This document shows, piece by piece, positions 11,027 through 23,033 of a stretch of 64,000 nucleotides of DNA. Within the stretch, counting starts at the first letter, position 1, and each line of letters begins with the position of its first letter. Both the position numbers and the translations under genes were made by a program. The DNA is from Kingdonia uniflora (Eukaryota > Streptophyta > Magnoliopsida > Ranunculales > Circaeasteraceae), in assembly GCA_014058105.1 (NCBI GenBank), contig JACGCM010001390.1:434001-498000 (forward strand), given 5' to 3'. The notes beneath the pieces are model-generated. The model was not told where the DNA came from. It searched no databases and was given only the letters and a program-made list of their open reading frames with translations.

Positions 11027-11472
11027 GAGCATCTCATAAAGTGCCTCACTACCTTGGTTGAAAAAAAGCCAAATCCAAGGTAGTGAGGCTCTATTTCTTC
11101 CAACAGTACCTGACTTGGATTTTTTAACAATTTTTTTTTCCATAAGTTCAAATTGGGCGCCCAAGACTTAGGTGTCCGTTTTGAATTTTTTTTAAGAAAA
11201 TAAAATTGGGCGCCCAAGTCTTAGGCGCCCGATTTGAATTTTTGTTAAAAAAAATAATTTGGCGCCCAAACCTCAGACGCCTGTTTAAAAACAGAATAGG
11301 CGCCCGACACTTGGGCGCCCAATCGCGACTTTAAAAACGAAGGTTAAGTATTGGATTTCAAGACTCAGCCTTGCTTTTGAAGACTCAAATCCAAGGTAGT
11401 AAGGCACTTTTGGATGACAAAAATCCTAGGTGGCACCTTGAATTTCAAGGTAGTGAGGCATTTGGAGATGCT
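11027..11472. mobile_element. MITE with ~29-bp terminal inverted repeats
   Basis: The left end GAGCATCTCATAAAGTGCCTC continues into ACTACCTTGG. The right end, reverse-complemented, reads GAGCATCTCCAAATGCCTC then ACTACCTTGA. GAGCATCTCCAA ends are like PIF/Harbinger (Tourist) MITEs. Adjacent bases are TTT on the left and TTA on the right, so a 3-bp target duplication is only possible, not shown. The word CCAAGGTAGT recurs inside in both orientations. There is no coding capacity. Confidence 0.6.
11150..11330. repeat. GGGCGCCC palindrome array inside the MITE
   Basis: The palindrome GGGCGCCC or GGCGCC occurs repeatedly, alternating with T- and A-rich spacers. It forms roughly three units of about 60 bp, each like TTGGGCGCCCAAG--TTAGGCGCCCG. 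The GC-rich palindromes stand out in an AT-rich region. Confidence 0.75.
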
Positions 11473-13582
11473 CTTACTTTCTCTCTCCACCTCAACCATC
11501 CGATTTCCGAAACCGATTCAGATATTATCGAAATAGAATGTCCCTATTTCGGCCAAAACGTTTAAAATCAATCCGATTTTAGGGTTTTGTTTGTTCCTTC
11601 CCCGATATTTCTCTCCTTTTTCACAAACCCTAATATACGCATAACTGAATTCTCCAAAACCACGATTCGTTCCCCGAAATCTCTCTAATACCGCGATTTG
11701 CAGATCTTGTATCGGGTTATTTTGATATTTGCACCAGAGGACGCATTTTACTTGTAAGTAATAATAATAATTATAATTAATTAATCCGATATTTATAATT
11801 TGGAGAGATGGGTTTGAATCTCTTTGATTTTGCAAGTTTGTGTTTGTGTTTGTGTTAGTGTTGATAAACCACACTCTTTGAACTCGAACGTTTGGAAAGA
11901 ACGAAGAATGACGCTTCGCTTATGTCGTTTTCTTGTTTGAAATACGCGCAAAGTCTAGAGTTGAGCTCAAACCATTATGTGAAAATGGTTGTATTGTACT
12001 GCATTGTGTTAAAGAGTAATGGATTGTGTAAATTTATAAAATGCAGAATGCGGGTTTAACGGTTGAGTTCGAATATGCAAGAACTAGGTAGCAATGGGTT
12101 TTTCGTGCATTGGGAGTTGTAAGTAGGGGTGAGGTATTGGGCAGTGGGGACGCGTCCTACATGCCCGTTTTGTATGAGGTTAGTGAGTCAGTATCCATAC
12201 ATGAATGAGGACCTGATAAGTTTATTTACGACGTTTGGTGTCCTTAGAATCTTTCTTATCACCCCTTTAGACGTCTCATTGAATGAGTTTGAAACGGTGT
12301 AACTTATTTGAATAGTTGAAGTTGCTTCGTAATGTACTCTAATGGTTGGTTTTGCATGGGGACATGACGTTAGGTATGTTGCTGAGGCATCTAGGTGTAG
12401 TCTACGAGCGTTGTAGCAACGTTGCTAGTTTTGAATGATTGGGAAATTTCTAGGATGACTAGCTTACTATCACGGGCTTCACTTGATGGGTCTTGGTTTC
12501 GAGTTGTGTTTTTTAAGGCGATTCTCATCTTTTTTTTTCCTGTCGCCTTGGAGAGGCGTGTATTTATTTTTATTTTTTTACCTTTTTCTCTTGGACTTTA
12601 TTTGAGTGTTGTGTTCGTTTTTTCATCAATAATGATTACATTTATCAAAAACAACTGCAACAGCAACAACAAGCAAGCAAGCAAATTGGATAACCTTGCT
12701 TAAATTTTTTAGAAATTCTAGGAACAACTGGAGCCTTCCATACGAGAGAGTGGTTTAGTCATCCTATTAAAATCATAAGCAGACTTTACTGAGAAGATTT
12801 GGCATAAATACCTTTGCAGAAGCTAAAAATAGTATAGATTCTCTTTAATAAATCAAACTTCGATACCAAACATTAATGGTGTCCAATGTAGGAGCCTCTG
12901 GACTTCATTTATAGACTTCTTTAAAAATCTAACTCACTTCTAATTTAGGAATACTAAAATTATAAAATAAAGTAAAAAGTATGGAAACAAATTGAATGCC
13001 AAAGGGAATCAAATTCATGTGATGCATGATCGTCGTGTGACTTCACACCAAATTTTTTTAAGTCAGGTTTCAAAAGACATTTGTTCTCTTTGCTGTTGTT
13101 AGAAGCCACACTTAAAATATCTAGCTTAGAGTCAGGCATGCTCCGTCTGGTCACAATGGATCACTAACTTTAGATTTCTCTCCAGTTAGTGACAGGAAGA
13201 ACCACATTTTGAATAGCCTCAGCCGCCAATCCAATGATCCCTCCCCGGAGTTGGATCCACTTTTCTGCTATCTCCAGAAACATTAAATATGTTGTTTCAA
13301 ATGAATAAAGCATCTCTCAACCTAGCCTATATTGAAGACCTTTTATAGTACTTGATCATGACTCCATGCTTCGTGATAAACTTTGGTCTAAAAATTCCTC
13401 AAGATCTTACCCAATCGTCCTTCATCAACATTCCTTTAATGACATCTTATTGATTAATATTTATATATTTCTTATCTACGATTTTTCTTCTGTTGTTTGA
13501 CTCTTATGCAGTATTGCAGATCTACATAGTGCTAACACTTGGATTGCTACTAAATCCTTCTTTTGAAATCTTGGTTTATATC
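11473..13582 (+). promoter_or_regulatory. Probable promoter, 5' UTR exon and long 5' UTR intron of the BED gene
   Basis: A non-coding leader is likely to end at 11753, where CTT|GTAAGT is a strong donor. A matching acceptor, TTATGCAG, ends at 13511. This gives a 1,758-bp intron in the 5' UTR and 71 bp of leader before the ATG at 13583. Pyrimidine-rich TCTCTCTCCACCTCAACC near 11474 is typical of plant leaders just after the start site. No other gene is recognisable inside the intron. The leader assignment is inferred from splice signals and position. Confidence 0.5.
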
Positions 13583-16500
13583 ATGCCGCGTGCCAGAGAT
13601 ATAGGGTGGCAACATGGAAAAATGATTGGTGGACATAGGCACCATGTGCAGTGTAATTACTGCCACAGGACCATGATTGGAGGTGTTACTCGCTTCAAAA
13701 AACACTTAGCTAGTAAAAGAGGAGAAATTAAGGGATGCGAAGCTGTTCCAAAAGAAGTAAGGGATTTCATTAGAAAGCATTTAGCCGCAGGGAAAGCAAG
13801 AAAAGCAACACAAAAGAAGCAAAAAAGGGGAAACGTAGAAGCTTTGAGTGGACCATCGTCGGACGATAATGACTCAGAATCAGATGAGTCAGATCGAGAG
13901 ATGGCAGCTGCTAGATTAGAGAGTTTGCGGACTTTGCATGAGGCAGAAGTAGCCCGCCAACAGATGACCCATGGTTAGTACCTGCTCTTATTCTTATTAG
14001 AGCTCTATTTCTACTTGTATATTTGACACCTAATCTTGAAAATGACTACTGCTAGACTATAAGATAGCATATTTATAAGCCATAAAGTTTGAGCCTTTCG
14101 ATAAAAACTGTGGACCTAATTAAGTATAGTGATCCACATTAAAAGCTAGAGTTCTTGTGATGTGAATTGTTCTCTAATGGTCGTTCTCACTGTCAACAGA
14201 CTATTTATATTTATGCTATTTTGATTTAAGCCTCTCCATTGCTGGAGTTGCTAAGTTGATTTAGGGACTTGCTTGTTTAACCAACACAAGGTTAAAGATG
14301 AAGTTTTCCCAATTTAAGTATAATTCTATTTCAATTAGAATTATGGTTGCTAATTCTAATCCCCCTTGTGTTCTATAAAATGGGAGGTTTAGGTTATTTG
14401 TTTTTAAGTAATTAGTAGTGTTGATTTGTTTATGAAAAGAGTTGAGTTTTCCTCTTATTAAACTTAGTGTTAATCAAATATGAATTAAGTTTTCGCGTTC
14501 GTAAATTTACATTAATTGGCATCAGAGCCGTGTTCACATCCCCGATGTAGTTAGTTTCAAGAGCAAGATGCCTCGTGAAAAGCCCGCTATGAAGAAATCT
14601 ACACTCGCTCAAGATGTGGCGAAGATATCGGATAAGCTTGATAAGCTTGCCGAGGCTTTTGGAAAGGGAGCCTTTTTCCTATCCCCCAAACACCTCCGTT
14701 GGGCGTACTAAAAAACCCCTCTTGGAAAGGGAGCCTTTTTCCCATCCCCCAACCACCTCCGTTGGGTGTACTAGAAAACCCCTCTCTTGAGGGAAGCGTC
14801 ACCGCGAGGAGCGACGATCTCATGGCTTACAATGGTGAGGGAATCGGGATCCAAGCTGTAGCCGAAGGCCGACCACGACAACCGACAATCGACAACCAAA
14901 CAAACAGCCCGCACAAAGAGATGACCTAACAACAGTGGGAAGCATATCCCGTCAAGATAATAAACCCAAATAATGATTGGTTTCTACAATTTGAACCAAT
15001 CGATATGCCGATCAAAAGGTTTGAAGAGAGTGAGGAGTGGGGCTGCGACGATTCGTTCGGTAGCAATGACGAACCCACTTCTGCGATTGAAGAAGAGTTC
15101 GTTATCGAAGCCGAAACCCTTGATGTTGAGAAAACCGGGGTACAACCTAAGGCCAACGGACCAGCCACGGTAACCACCGACCAATCATGAGGTTCCTGCC
15201 TAGAGACGACCGACCCCAGAATACAACCAACAAGGACTGCCAACGCCGACATCAGTCCCGATAGTGGTCGGTACCACAACAGCGCCGGTGGTATTCGCGA
15301 AGGCATATTTTCTTGCAGCATTATCATTTAGGAGAGACAACTCCAGTAGTACGTGCTGTGCACATGCTTTATGAACAACAACTAGCTCCAGTAGTAAATA
15401 CGGTTAAAATGCCGAACCGAGTCGAACAAAATAGTGCACCTTTGGCGGTAGCTACCAATCAACGTGCTACTCAGCTGTGGATTCAGGAGACACGTATGAA
15501 TCACAAGATGCAGATTGGCCTCGTCCAACAGTTCCGTTCACGTATGTTACAGTCCGAGGTATCCCAATATTTAATCCGTACAGGGGAGATGATGGCCCTA
15601 GTCGAAGAATTATTTCCGTATGTTGATCCTTTTTGGGAAAGCTTCGTAGCAGGGTTCGAAGAGTGGACCACAGTATTTTTTTAGCTTGTAATTTTAGATG
15701 TCAATGGACGTAGGGATGTTGGTGACAATATCGTACCCCTGCACATAGGTATGACCTCGGTTTACGGTAAATTTATCGGTAGAATTCGAAGTTAGTAGAG
15801 TTGATTTGTTTATGAAAAGAGTTGAGTTTTCCTCTTATTAAACTTTATTTGAGATTTAGTTCAAACTTAGTGTTAATCGAATACGAATTAAGCTTCTGCG
15901 TTCGTAGATTCACATTATCTTATGGTCAGGAAGGCTAGGTTATTGTTCAACTATATAATTACCAATAGGAATTAGCTGACGAATCTTAGATAATTTAGAA
16001 TCCAAAAGAGATTTTGACTGGGTAAGTAATTAATCCTGCATGTTACTTCTAGATGTTTTCACTTTCACTATTTGGCTAATTTTTATTATTTTCTTTTGGG
16101 TACTCCTTACAAAGCAGATAATCAGCCACTTATGGTGGGGTCTCGGGAGTTCTTTAATGCCATCTCAGTGGTTCAACGGGGTACTGAAGAAGTGAGTCAA
16201 TCAACTCTTGCTGCATGTATTTTCATGATTTCGGTTTGCATGGTTTTCCAAAACCCTCAAGCTTAAATGCCTGCTCACATATTTTCCTACTTATATTAAA
16301 GTTTCTATTCCCAATAGAGTGCCTTCTCTGTCGATCTGATTCTATCTCTTTCTTTTGCAATTGGTGATTGGTCAAAGGGTTCGGCACCCCCCAGAGCCAC
16401 TGATCTTGGTTGGGCCCATGGATTGATGGTAAATGGGGATCGGCAAAAGATCCAATGCAGATATTGTCATAAGGTGATTCTTGGCGGCGGAATTTCAAGA

Positions 16501-18175
16501 CTGAAGCAACATTTAGCTGGGGAAAGGGGGAACATAGCCCCATGTGAGAAAGTACTTGAAGACGTTAAAGCACAAATGCAGCAACATTTAGGTTTCAAAA
16601 TTCTGGAAAGGCTAAAGAAGCAAAAAGAACCAGAAACTCGCAAGTCCAGATCCCAGGGCAGGGAAGATGGAAGTATTGATGATGTACAAAGGGATGTTAA
16701 AGTAGTGGTGTCAACGCGAAGCAACAGTAGAAGAAGGGTAAAAAGAGAAGGGGAAGATGCTGGCTCTGGAAGAAGAAAGAGACAGAAGAAGGAAGTGACT
16801 GCAATCGTTGTTCAACCCCAACATCATCTAGTTTTCGCTTCCCAAGAAATATTAGACCATGCAGATATGGCAGTTGCAAAGTTCATGTATAATGCTGGCA
16901 TACCTTTCAGTGCGGCGAATTTATCCCATTTCCAACTTATGGCCGACGCCATTGCAGCAGCAGGTCCTGGGTATAAAATGCCTTCATATCAGTCTTTGAG
17001 GGGAAAGTTGTTGAACAATGGTGTTGAAGAAGTAGGAGAAGTATGCCAAGAACTTCGAAGGTCATGGGAGGTGACGGGGTGCTCGGTCATTGCTGATAGG
17101 TGGACAGACAAAATGGGCCGTACCGTGATAAACTTTTTTGTTTACTGTTCTAAGGGTACCATCTTCGTTAAATCTGTTGATGCGTCAGAGATCTCCAAGT
17201 CTTCTGAGGCGCTTATGGTTGTATTTGATAGTGTTGTTCAAGAGGTAGACCCCAAGAATATTGTGCATTTTTTGACAGACACAACTCCCAACTATAAAAC
17301 TGCAGGAAAAATGTTGATGTCGAAGTACAAAACCTTTTTTTGGAGTGCTTGTGCTTCACACTGTATCGATTTAATGCTTGGAGAATTTGAAAAGTTGAAC
17401 GAGGTTAAAGAGGTGTTGGTAAAGGCCAAAAAAATATGTCAATTCATATATAACCATGGTTGGGTCCTTGGCTTAATGAGAAAGAAAACAGGCGGAAGGG
17501 ATATTGTTAGGCCTGCTATTACAAGGTCTGTTACTAATTTCTTAACACTGCAGACTATTGTATCTTTAAAGGAGGCTCTCCATCAAATGTTTACTAGTAC
17601 CACTTGGATGCAATCAACCTTCTCTAAAGAAAGAGAAGGAATTGAGGTGACAGGAATTGTGGTGGACCCACAATTCTGGTCATTGTGTGGCAAAATTTGT
17701 AAAGTTGCGAAACCCCTACTTAGTGTTCTACAGGTTGCTGATAGCGAAGAACGGCCTTCTGTGGCATATATATATGATGCAATGGAAAAGGCAAAGAGAG
17801 GCATCATTATGGGGTGCAACAATAAGGAATCAGACTTTTTACCGTACTTGAAGGTGATCGATCAAATCTGGGAAGAAGAACTGCATAGCCCACTCCATGC
17901 TGCTGCATACTATCTCAACCCTTCTATATTTTACAACCCTAGCTTCTTGACTAATAAGATGGTTCAAAAGGGTTTACTAGACTGCATTGAGGCTCTAGAA
18001 CCTAATTTAATTGCCCAGGATATGATCACTAGGCACATGGCTTTTTATGAAGGTTCTGTAGGTGATTTTAGTCGGCCTGTGGCACTTCGGGGCCGAGAAT
18101 TATTGTCTCCAGGTGAGCGAGCATTTATTTGACATATTTTTTGTTATTCCTTTTCATAAAAATGTAGTAGGAATC

Positions 18176-18211
<36 letters not shown>

Positions 18212-19669
18212 CGGTTTTTTTTTGTGTAGCTACTTGGTGGTCTTTGTATGCAACGGACTATCCAGATCTGCAACGGTTTGCTGTTAGGATTTTAACTCAA
18301 ACATGCAGCGGGACCCGTTGTGACAGGAACTTGAACATGTTTGAGCGCACACAATTGAAGAAAAATAATCGATTGGAACATGATAGATTGAATGATGTCA
18401 TCTTTATTCACAATAATCTGCGCCTTGGAGAGAGGTAATTTAGCTTCTATCATAGTACACTATTTAGTCATGAAAGACAGTGGGAACAATGAACATGCAT
18501 TGCTTCCTAAATCACATTTCACATCTCTTTGAAATCTGTGTAATGATTCACTGTAAGGATCTGGTAGACAACCCCACATCGCCCAGAAAAAAAAACTACT
18601 ATCACATGGTTATGGATTTCAATGTACCTTGGACTATAACCTATTCATGGGTTTTGGTTTTTGCTTTGAAAGTAGGTAACAACAACACAGATAGTCCGAC
18701 ACCGGTACGAGGTGTCAGAAACGACAGAAAATAGAAAAATATCTTGTAAATAGTGTTGGACACGTGTGTCCGAGTATCCATGTGTTCGAGTGTCGGGGTG
18801 TCCAACACATTTTATTTTTTTTGATTGTGAAGTGTCGTTGTTACCTAGACTTTGAAATAGGTGGATCCAAAACTAGCAGATTTGTTTGAAGTTGGGTATT
18901 TGAATATTTATATGTACATACTATTTGCTCATTAAACTTTGATGAAGAAAATTTTAAAAAAAAACTTAGGGTGTGTTTTATTGCATAGAAAATATTCCAA
19001 GGAAAATATAAATTTTTTCATAGAAATTAGTTTTGAGAAAAAATTCCAGGAAAACCACATCTAAACTGCTTGTTTCGTATCTTGAAAATAATCAGCTTTA
19101 TTGAGTATCTCTAAGAAACGAATTGACAAGATATGAGAGAGAAGAGTTGGGGAAAATTGACTAGGAATTTTTTCTTAGGGGATGGGCTAGGAAAATAAAG
19201 GGATTGTTTTCAAGAAAATATTCTTGATTTGGAAGATTTTCTAGACATTTAATAAAGGCTACCAAACAAAGGAAAACCATATTTTGTTAGGAATATTTTA
19301 TTTTCCACTTGAAAATGGTGAATCTAACACACCTTTAGGGAAAAAGAAAAAGAAAACTTCTATGTTGAATAAAAGATGCAAGAATGATATAAATGTTATC
19401 GGAATATATAGAATCTGAAGCTGTGTTTAAAAATGATTAGGCAATCAACAGTGAGGCAGGCCCAGGTGAGAGATCCGATATGCTTGGAGGAGATAGACGT
19501 GGACGTGGGAGATTGGGTTGAGAATCTCAGAGCTCTTGATAGGGAAGACTTTGGTTGGATAAATGTGGCATTACCTATCACAAAGGTTGAATATCCTACT
19601 ATGTACAATGCAGAAGGAGTCAGCGACAGTTCCATCAACACCAATGATGGACATGAATTTGCTGACTAG
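13583..19669 (+). CDS. hAT-transposase-derived protein with two BED zinc fingers and DUF659
   Basis: Four coding exons are proposed: 13583-13973, 16397-18112, 18230-18434 and 19441-19669. Each is bounded by GT-AG signals, and joined they total 2,541 bp in one frame (846 aa). The first BED finger (CNYCHRTMIGGVTRFKKHLA) is in exon 1. The second (CRYCHKVILGGGISRLKQHLA) opens exon 2. Then come a basic linker with nuclear-localisation-like RRRVKRE and GRRKRQKK, DUF659 (WEVTGCSVIADRWTD, FLTDTTPNYKTAGK, SACASHCIDLML), and a hAT dimerisation-like end (WWSLYATDYPDLQRFAVRIL, then RLEHDRLNDVIFIHNNLRL). This is the layout of plant hAT-like proteins of the At3g17450/At4g15020 type. It is probably a nuclear DNA-binding protein. 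Known relatives keep the fold as host genes without mobility. Intron 2 holds a retroelement remnant and intron 4 a MITE; neither breaks the frame. Confidence 0.85.
14412..15914 (+). mobile_element. Non-autonomous LTR-retroelement remnant in intron 2
   Basis: Two direct repeats, 14412-14511 and 15792-15914, share GTTGATTTGTTTATGAAAAG and the following bases; the second has a ~25-bp extra block. Just after the first is TTGGCATCAGAGCC, a tRNA-Met-type primer-binding site, so these are partial LTRs. Between them are short frames with no recognisable protease, reverse transcriptase or integrase, for example one starting MPREKPAMKKSTL at 14568 and an acidic one at 15005. The 5' ends of the LTRs and the target duplication are not clear. 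It resembles a LARD-type derivative. Confidence 0.6.
14660..14785 (+). repeat. 63-bp tandem duplication in the retroelement
   Basis: The unit starting TGGAAAGGGAGCCTTTTTCC at 14660 is repeated from 14723 with only a few changes, a period of 63 bp. Because 63 is divisible by three, it duplicates 21 codons of the internal frame. Confidence 0.8.
18179..18212 (+). repeat. Long T run in intron 3
   Basis: An uninterrupted run of more than 30 T residues lies 17 bp upstream of the acceptor at 18229, acting as an extreme polypyrimidine tract. Its length is likely to vary between individuals and sequencing reads. Confidence 0.8.
18969..19335. mobile_element. Possible MITE in intron 4
   Basis: The left end GGGTGTGTTTTATTGC and the right end, reverse-complemented AAGGTGTGTTAGATTC, form an imperfect inverted repeat. 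TA dinucleotides flank both ends (18967-18968 and 19336-19337). About 367 bp, AT-rich and non-coding. The superfamily cannot be assigned from these short ends. Confidence 0.4.
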
Positions 19670-19860
19670 TTAATTGAGGAAAAGTGCTGTCTGATTGTAC
19701 AATCCAAACTGAAAGTTTCTGGGATTATGCTGCGATCCTTATTTTCTCTCATGGACATGAAGTTTGTTGACAAGTCAATTGCACAAAATTGTTGTCATTT
19801 TGTACAATCTAAACTGAAAGTTACCGGGATAATGGTGGGATCCTAGTTGTCTCTGTAAAT
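19648..19860 (+). repeat. Tandem duplication spanning the stop codon and 3' UTR of the BED gene
   Basis: The unit beginning GGACATGAATTTGCTGACTAG (19648) recurs from 19752 as GGACATGAAGTTTGTTGACAAG. Both units continue through GTACAATC-AAACTGAAAGTT and TGGGATCCT-like ends. The period is about 104 bp, and the first unit carries the stop codon of the gene. The second lies wholly in the 3' UTR. Confidence 0.75.
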
Positions 19861-20471
19861 ACTGTATTATTGTTAGTGGCGGGTATCAAAAGCAAGAAAT
19901 TATAGAAGGAATTTAAAGTTACAATTGCTCTAATATATAGGGTGTTGACTTTTTTGAAATTGTAGAAGTACTCGATTATTGTATCAAGAATAAAGATATG
20001 TTTTGTACTTATATTTCGTGCTGCGACTTCTTTACTGTATCATCCAATGCCTTACAATAATATAGAACCTTACAATATTTAAATATATTAGTTTAGTGGA
20101 GTGTGTCGTAGTTATGAATTTTACACGTCTTGCATAAATTACATATCTTACTTGACAATCTTACAGTAATCTGTCTGAATTGCTTATCTTACTTGACAAT
20201 GCATTTCTCCGAGACCTGGATATAAATACGATGTTTTGCATGTAGTGAAAGTGAAATTGACCTGAACATAGCTGTTATATAATATATACATGGGATATAT
20301 CTGAAAACACTATTTTGCTTAGACTATGGTGCAATTGTTAACATGGTCTCCTTGAAGTTGTTATTTTAAAGTTTTAAGGTGAAAGGGAATGATTGGTTGG
20401 GATCCTGTTCACACTTACTATGGTGGAATCATTTACTTAGGCGTTAGGAATTTTGCTGCAACCTTTGCTTA
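19861..20471 (+). other. 3' UTR end and downstream spacer of the BED gene
   Basis: AATAAAGATATG near 19989 is a reasonable polyadenylation signal for the BED gene. Beyond it the sequence is AT-rich with no gene. Confidence 0.4.
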
Positions 20472-20750
20472 GTCTAATGTTTTTATAGTATGACTGATCA
20501 TTTGATTGTTTATTCTTGATCTTTGATCTATGATGTGCGAGCTTTGTTGTTTTCAGCCATGAAGGGTTCATGTTTTGTCATCGTGTAAATCATTTTCTTT
20601 GGCGAGGTAATTTGCTGCAGCCTCTCAGTCTAAAGTTCCTATAGTAAGACTGATCATTTGTCTGTTTATTATTGATCTGTGATCTATGATGGGCAAGCAT
20701 CGTTGTTTACAGCCATGAAGGGGTCATGTTTTGTCATCCTGTAAAGATGA
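20472..20750. repeat. Direct duplication with 157-bp period
   Basis: The unit GACTGATCATTTG...TGATCTATGATG...CAGCCATGAAGGG-TCATGTTTTGTCAT occurs at about 20472-20590 and again at 20629-20747 with roughly ten differences. It has no coding frame. Confidence 0.75.
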
Positions 20751-23033
20751 TGAAATGGTCAATAAAAAGGGCGTCATTCTGTTCAGATTGAAACCAATCA
20801 ACGTCGAGTTAATCAGAATGTAGTGATTAATCGGTAGACATTGACAATAAATACTGGCTGGCTTTGCCTCGAAGCATGCAATGCATGATACCAACATCAA
20901 TAGGGTTAGGAGGAATTCAGTGACAAGTGGTGACATTGACATTGCAATTCAAGGAAAAACTGATCATTGGAACTTGATAAGCTACAGTTGCACCAAACAA
21001 AGTTTATTGATGATAGGCATATTGAGATACGATCAGATTTAAGACAGAAATTGACAGAAGTTTGTAAAGATGAGTCAAGACGGGTCTGGGAAGGGAAAGA
21101 TCAGACTAAATAATACAACTGGACAACCACGAGTTCAATGAATGCACATGATGAAGGTAAGGCATATTCTAGTCTGGGTCACAGAGAACCTTAAACTTGT
21201 TTTTAATGCTAGTATCAGTGATGATTTGGTGGCGTAGTCTTCTGTCTTCAACTTTAGTTGCTATAAGAGATTGCTTCAAGATGAATTGCTATCTTCTGGT
21301 TCACATCACAAAAAGATTCTGCTGTGATAATGAAAAATAGTTTCTGGTTGCTACCTCAGTAACACACTAATAGCAATTTGTCACTTCACTGCAATCAATA
21401 CAAGAAGGCATGTTATGGCCGAAGTCATCTTTTGAGTTTCTCCTAGTTACAGTGCAAAAAACTTTGGCAGGCCCTCTTGGCTATATCTATACAAACCAAA
21501 TGACTGAAGAAATAATTCTTCTTACCAAAAAACCAACAGTGGACGAGATTTTCACATGATAAGCACCTGTAATGATCCCCTCTTTCTCTATTTGTTAAAT
21601 TATCCTTCTTGAGAAATATGTTTGGAGTTGTCAATCGATATATCGAAGAGGGCAACTTGTAACAGGATATCGGAGAACAATTTGAAAGAAGCAGGCAAGT
21701 GTATGAGCAATCTACTGAGGATTGGTTCCTTTGCTTTCAGTCGAGGTGGATGTTTTGGAAAGAAATCCCAGGTGGGCTCTTAGATATGTTGCTCATAATT
21801 AAAACATATATGTATACAAAATGTGGTATACATATATTTCTCATATACCATACCTTGTTCTGGGGCATAACCCTTTGCCTAGCAAAAAAAAATTATTCGA
21901 TACAGAAATGTAAAGTATATTGGTGAAAATCGTGGGAGGTTTACATTTAGCTCTATGATAATATTTTTCGTGCTTCCTCGATAACGCAATCTACTAATTT
22001 AACCTAGGCATCTTTACAAATTAATTCTTAGGAAATTATGCTATTGAGTATTGACTCAGTTAATTATTTTCTAAAAAGTCAGGTTTCTTAGATTGATGTA
22101 AGCCCTTTTGCATGTCTTTTGAGTTGTATGCGTGAGGTTACATACTATTATAGTTGTAGGCGATCATATAGATTATTTACTTTGTCTTCTTTCTTAGATC
22201 TTTTAGCCATTCCTACTTCTAGATGCTGTGCACCCATGAAATATGAACATTAAGTTGTAAAAAATGTAGTATATATATATATTTTTTCCTGCTATACTAA
22301 GGGGTTATTTGTTTTTTAACTTATTTAACTTAATTGCCTTATTTTGGCAAGATTAAGTGAAATTTCACAATAACTTGTGTTTGTTTTTTAATTCTAAAAA
22401 ACTCTTTTTAGTAATTACACCACATTTTTCAGAACTTAAGATAAGTTAGAAAATCTAGTTTTTCTAAACTCTATTCTCCTTATTGACGGGATTGTTACGA
22501 AAACTTAAATGAAAATATGTAAACCCCAATTTACCCTTGTTTTATCGGTCTTGTTTCCTCTATTCGTTTTATACATTGATTACGTTTCCTCTCTCTTTGC
22601 CTTTCTTTCTTTCTTTCTTTCTCCTTCTTGCTTTATCAAAACCCTATCAATGAAATATGGGATTGATTAAATAGAAATTGCCGTACCATCAAAGCATCAT
22701 CATCACACGAGATCGAGATCGAGATCCAAGTTAAAACAAACTACTACCATCCAAGTTCGAGATTCAAGATAAGAAACAATCCGTATGCCACTTGACGATT
22801 ATCTTGGGGGTGCATATGCCAATGGAGTATTTTTCCTGGAGCTTTTGCGAAAGCTTATTCTCCACAACATTTTTCCACTGCAGTATTGAACATGGACAGA
22901 GGAAGAAGAAGAGCATGCGTTTCATCGTTTATAATTCACTTGCAACCAACACCATTAGACGCCAGAAGTGCAATAACAGGTGTTGGTGGTTTGTGAAAAG
23001 AGATGGTATATTTTCCTTGGACGAGCATTTCAA
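20751..23033. other. Long non-coding stretch
   Basis: No gene is supported; open frames are short and resemble nothing I know. A (CTTT)n microsatellite lies at about 22603-22622. GGGGTTATTTGTTTTTTAAC near 22302 looks like one end of a MITE, but I could not find a partner end. Confidence 0.45.

Noticed and set aside
14926..15327. 133-codon minus-strand frame
   Set aside because: It is antisense to the acidic plus-strand frame of the intron element and shows no family features.
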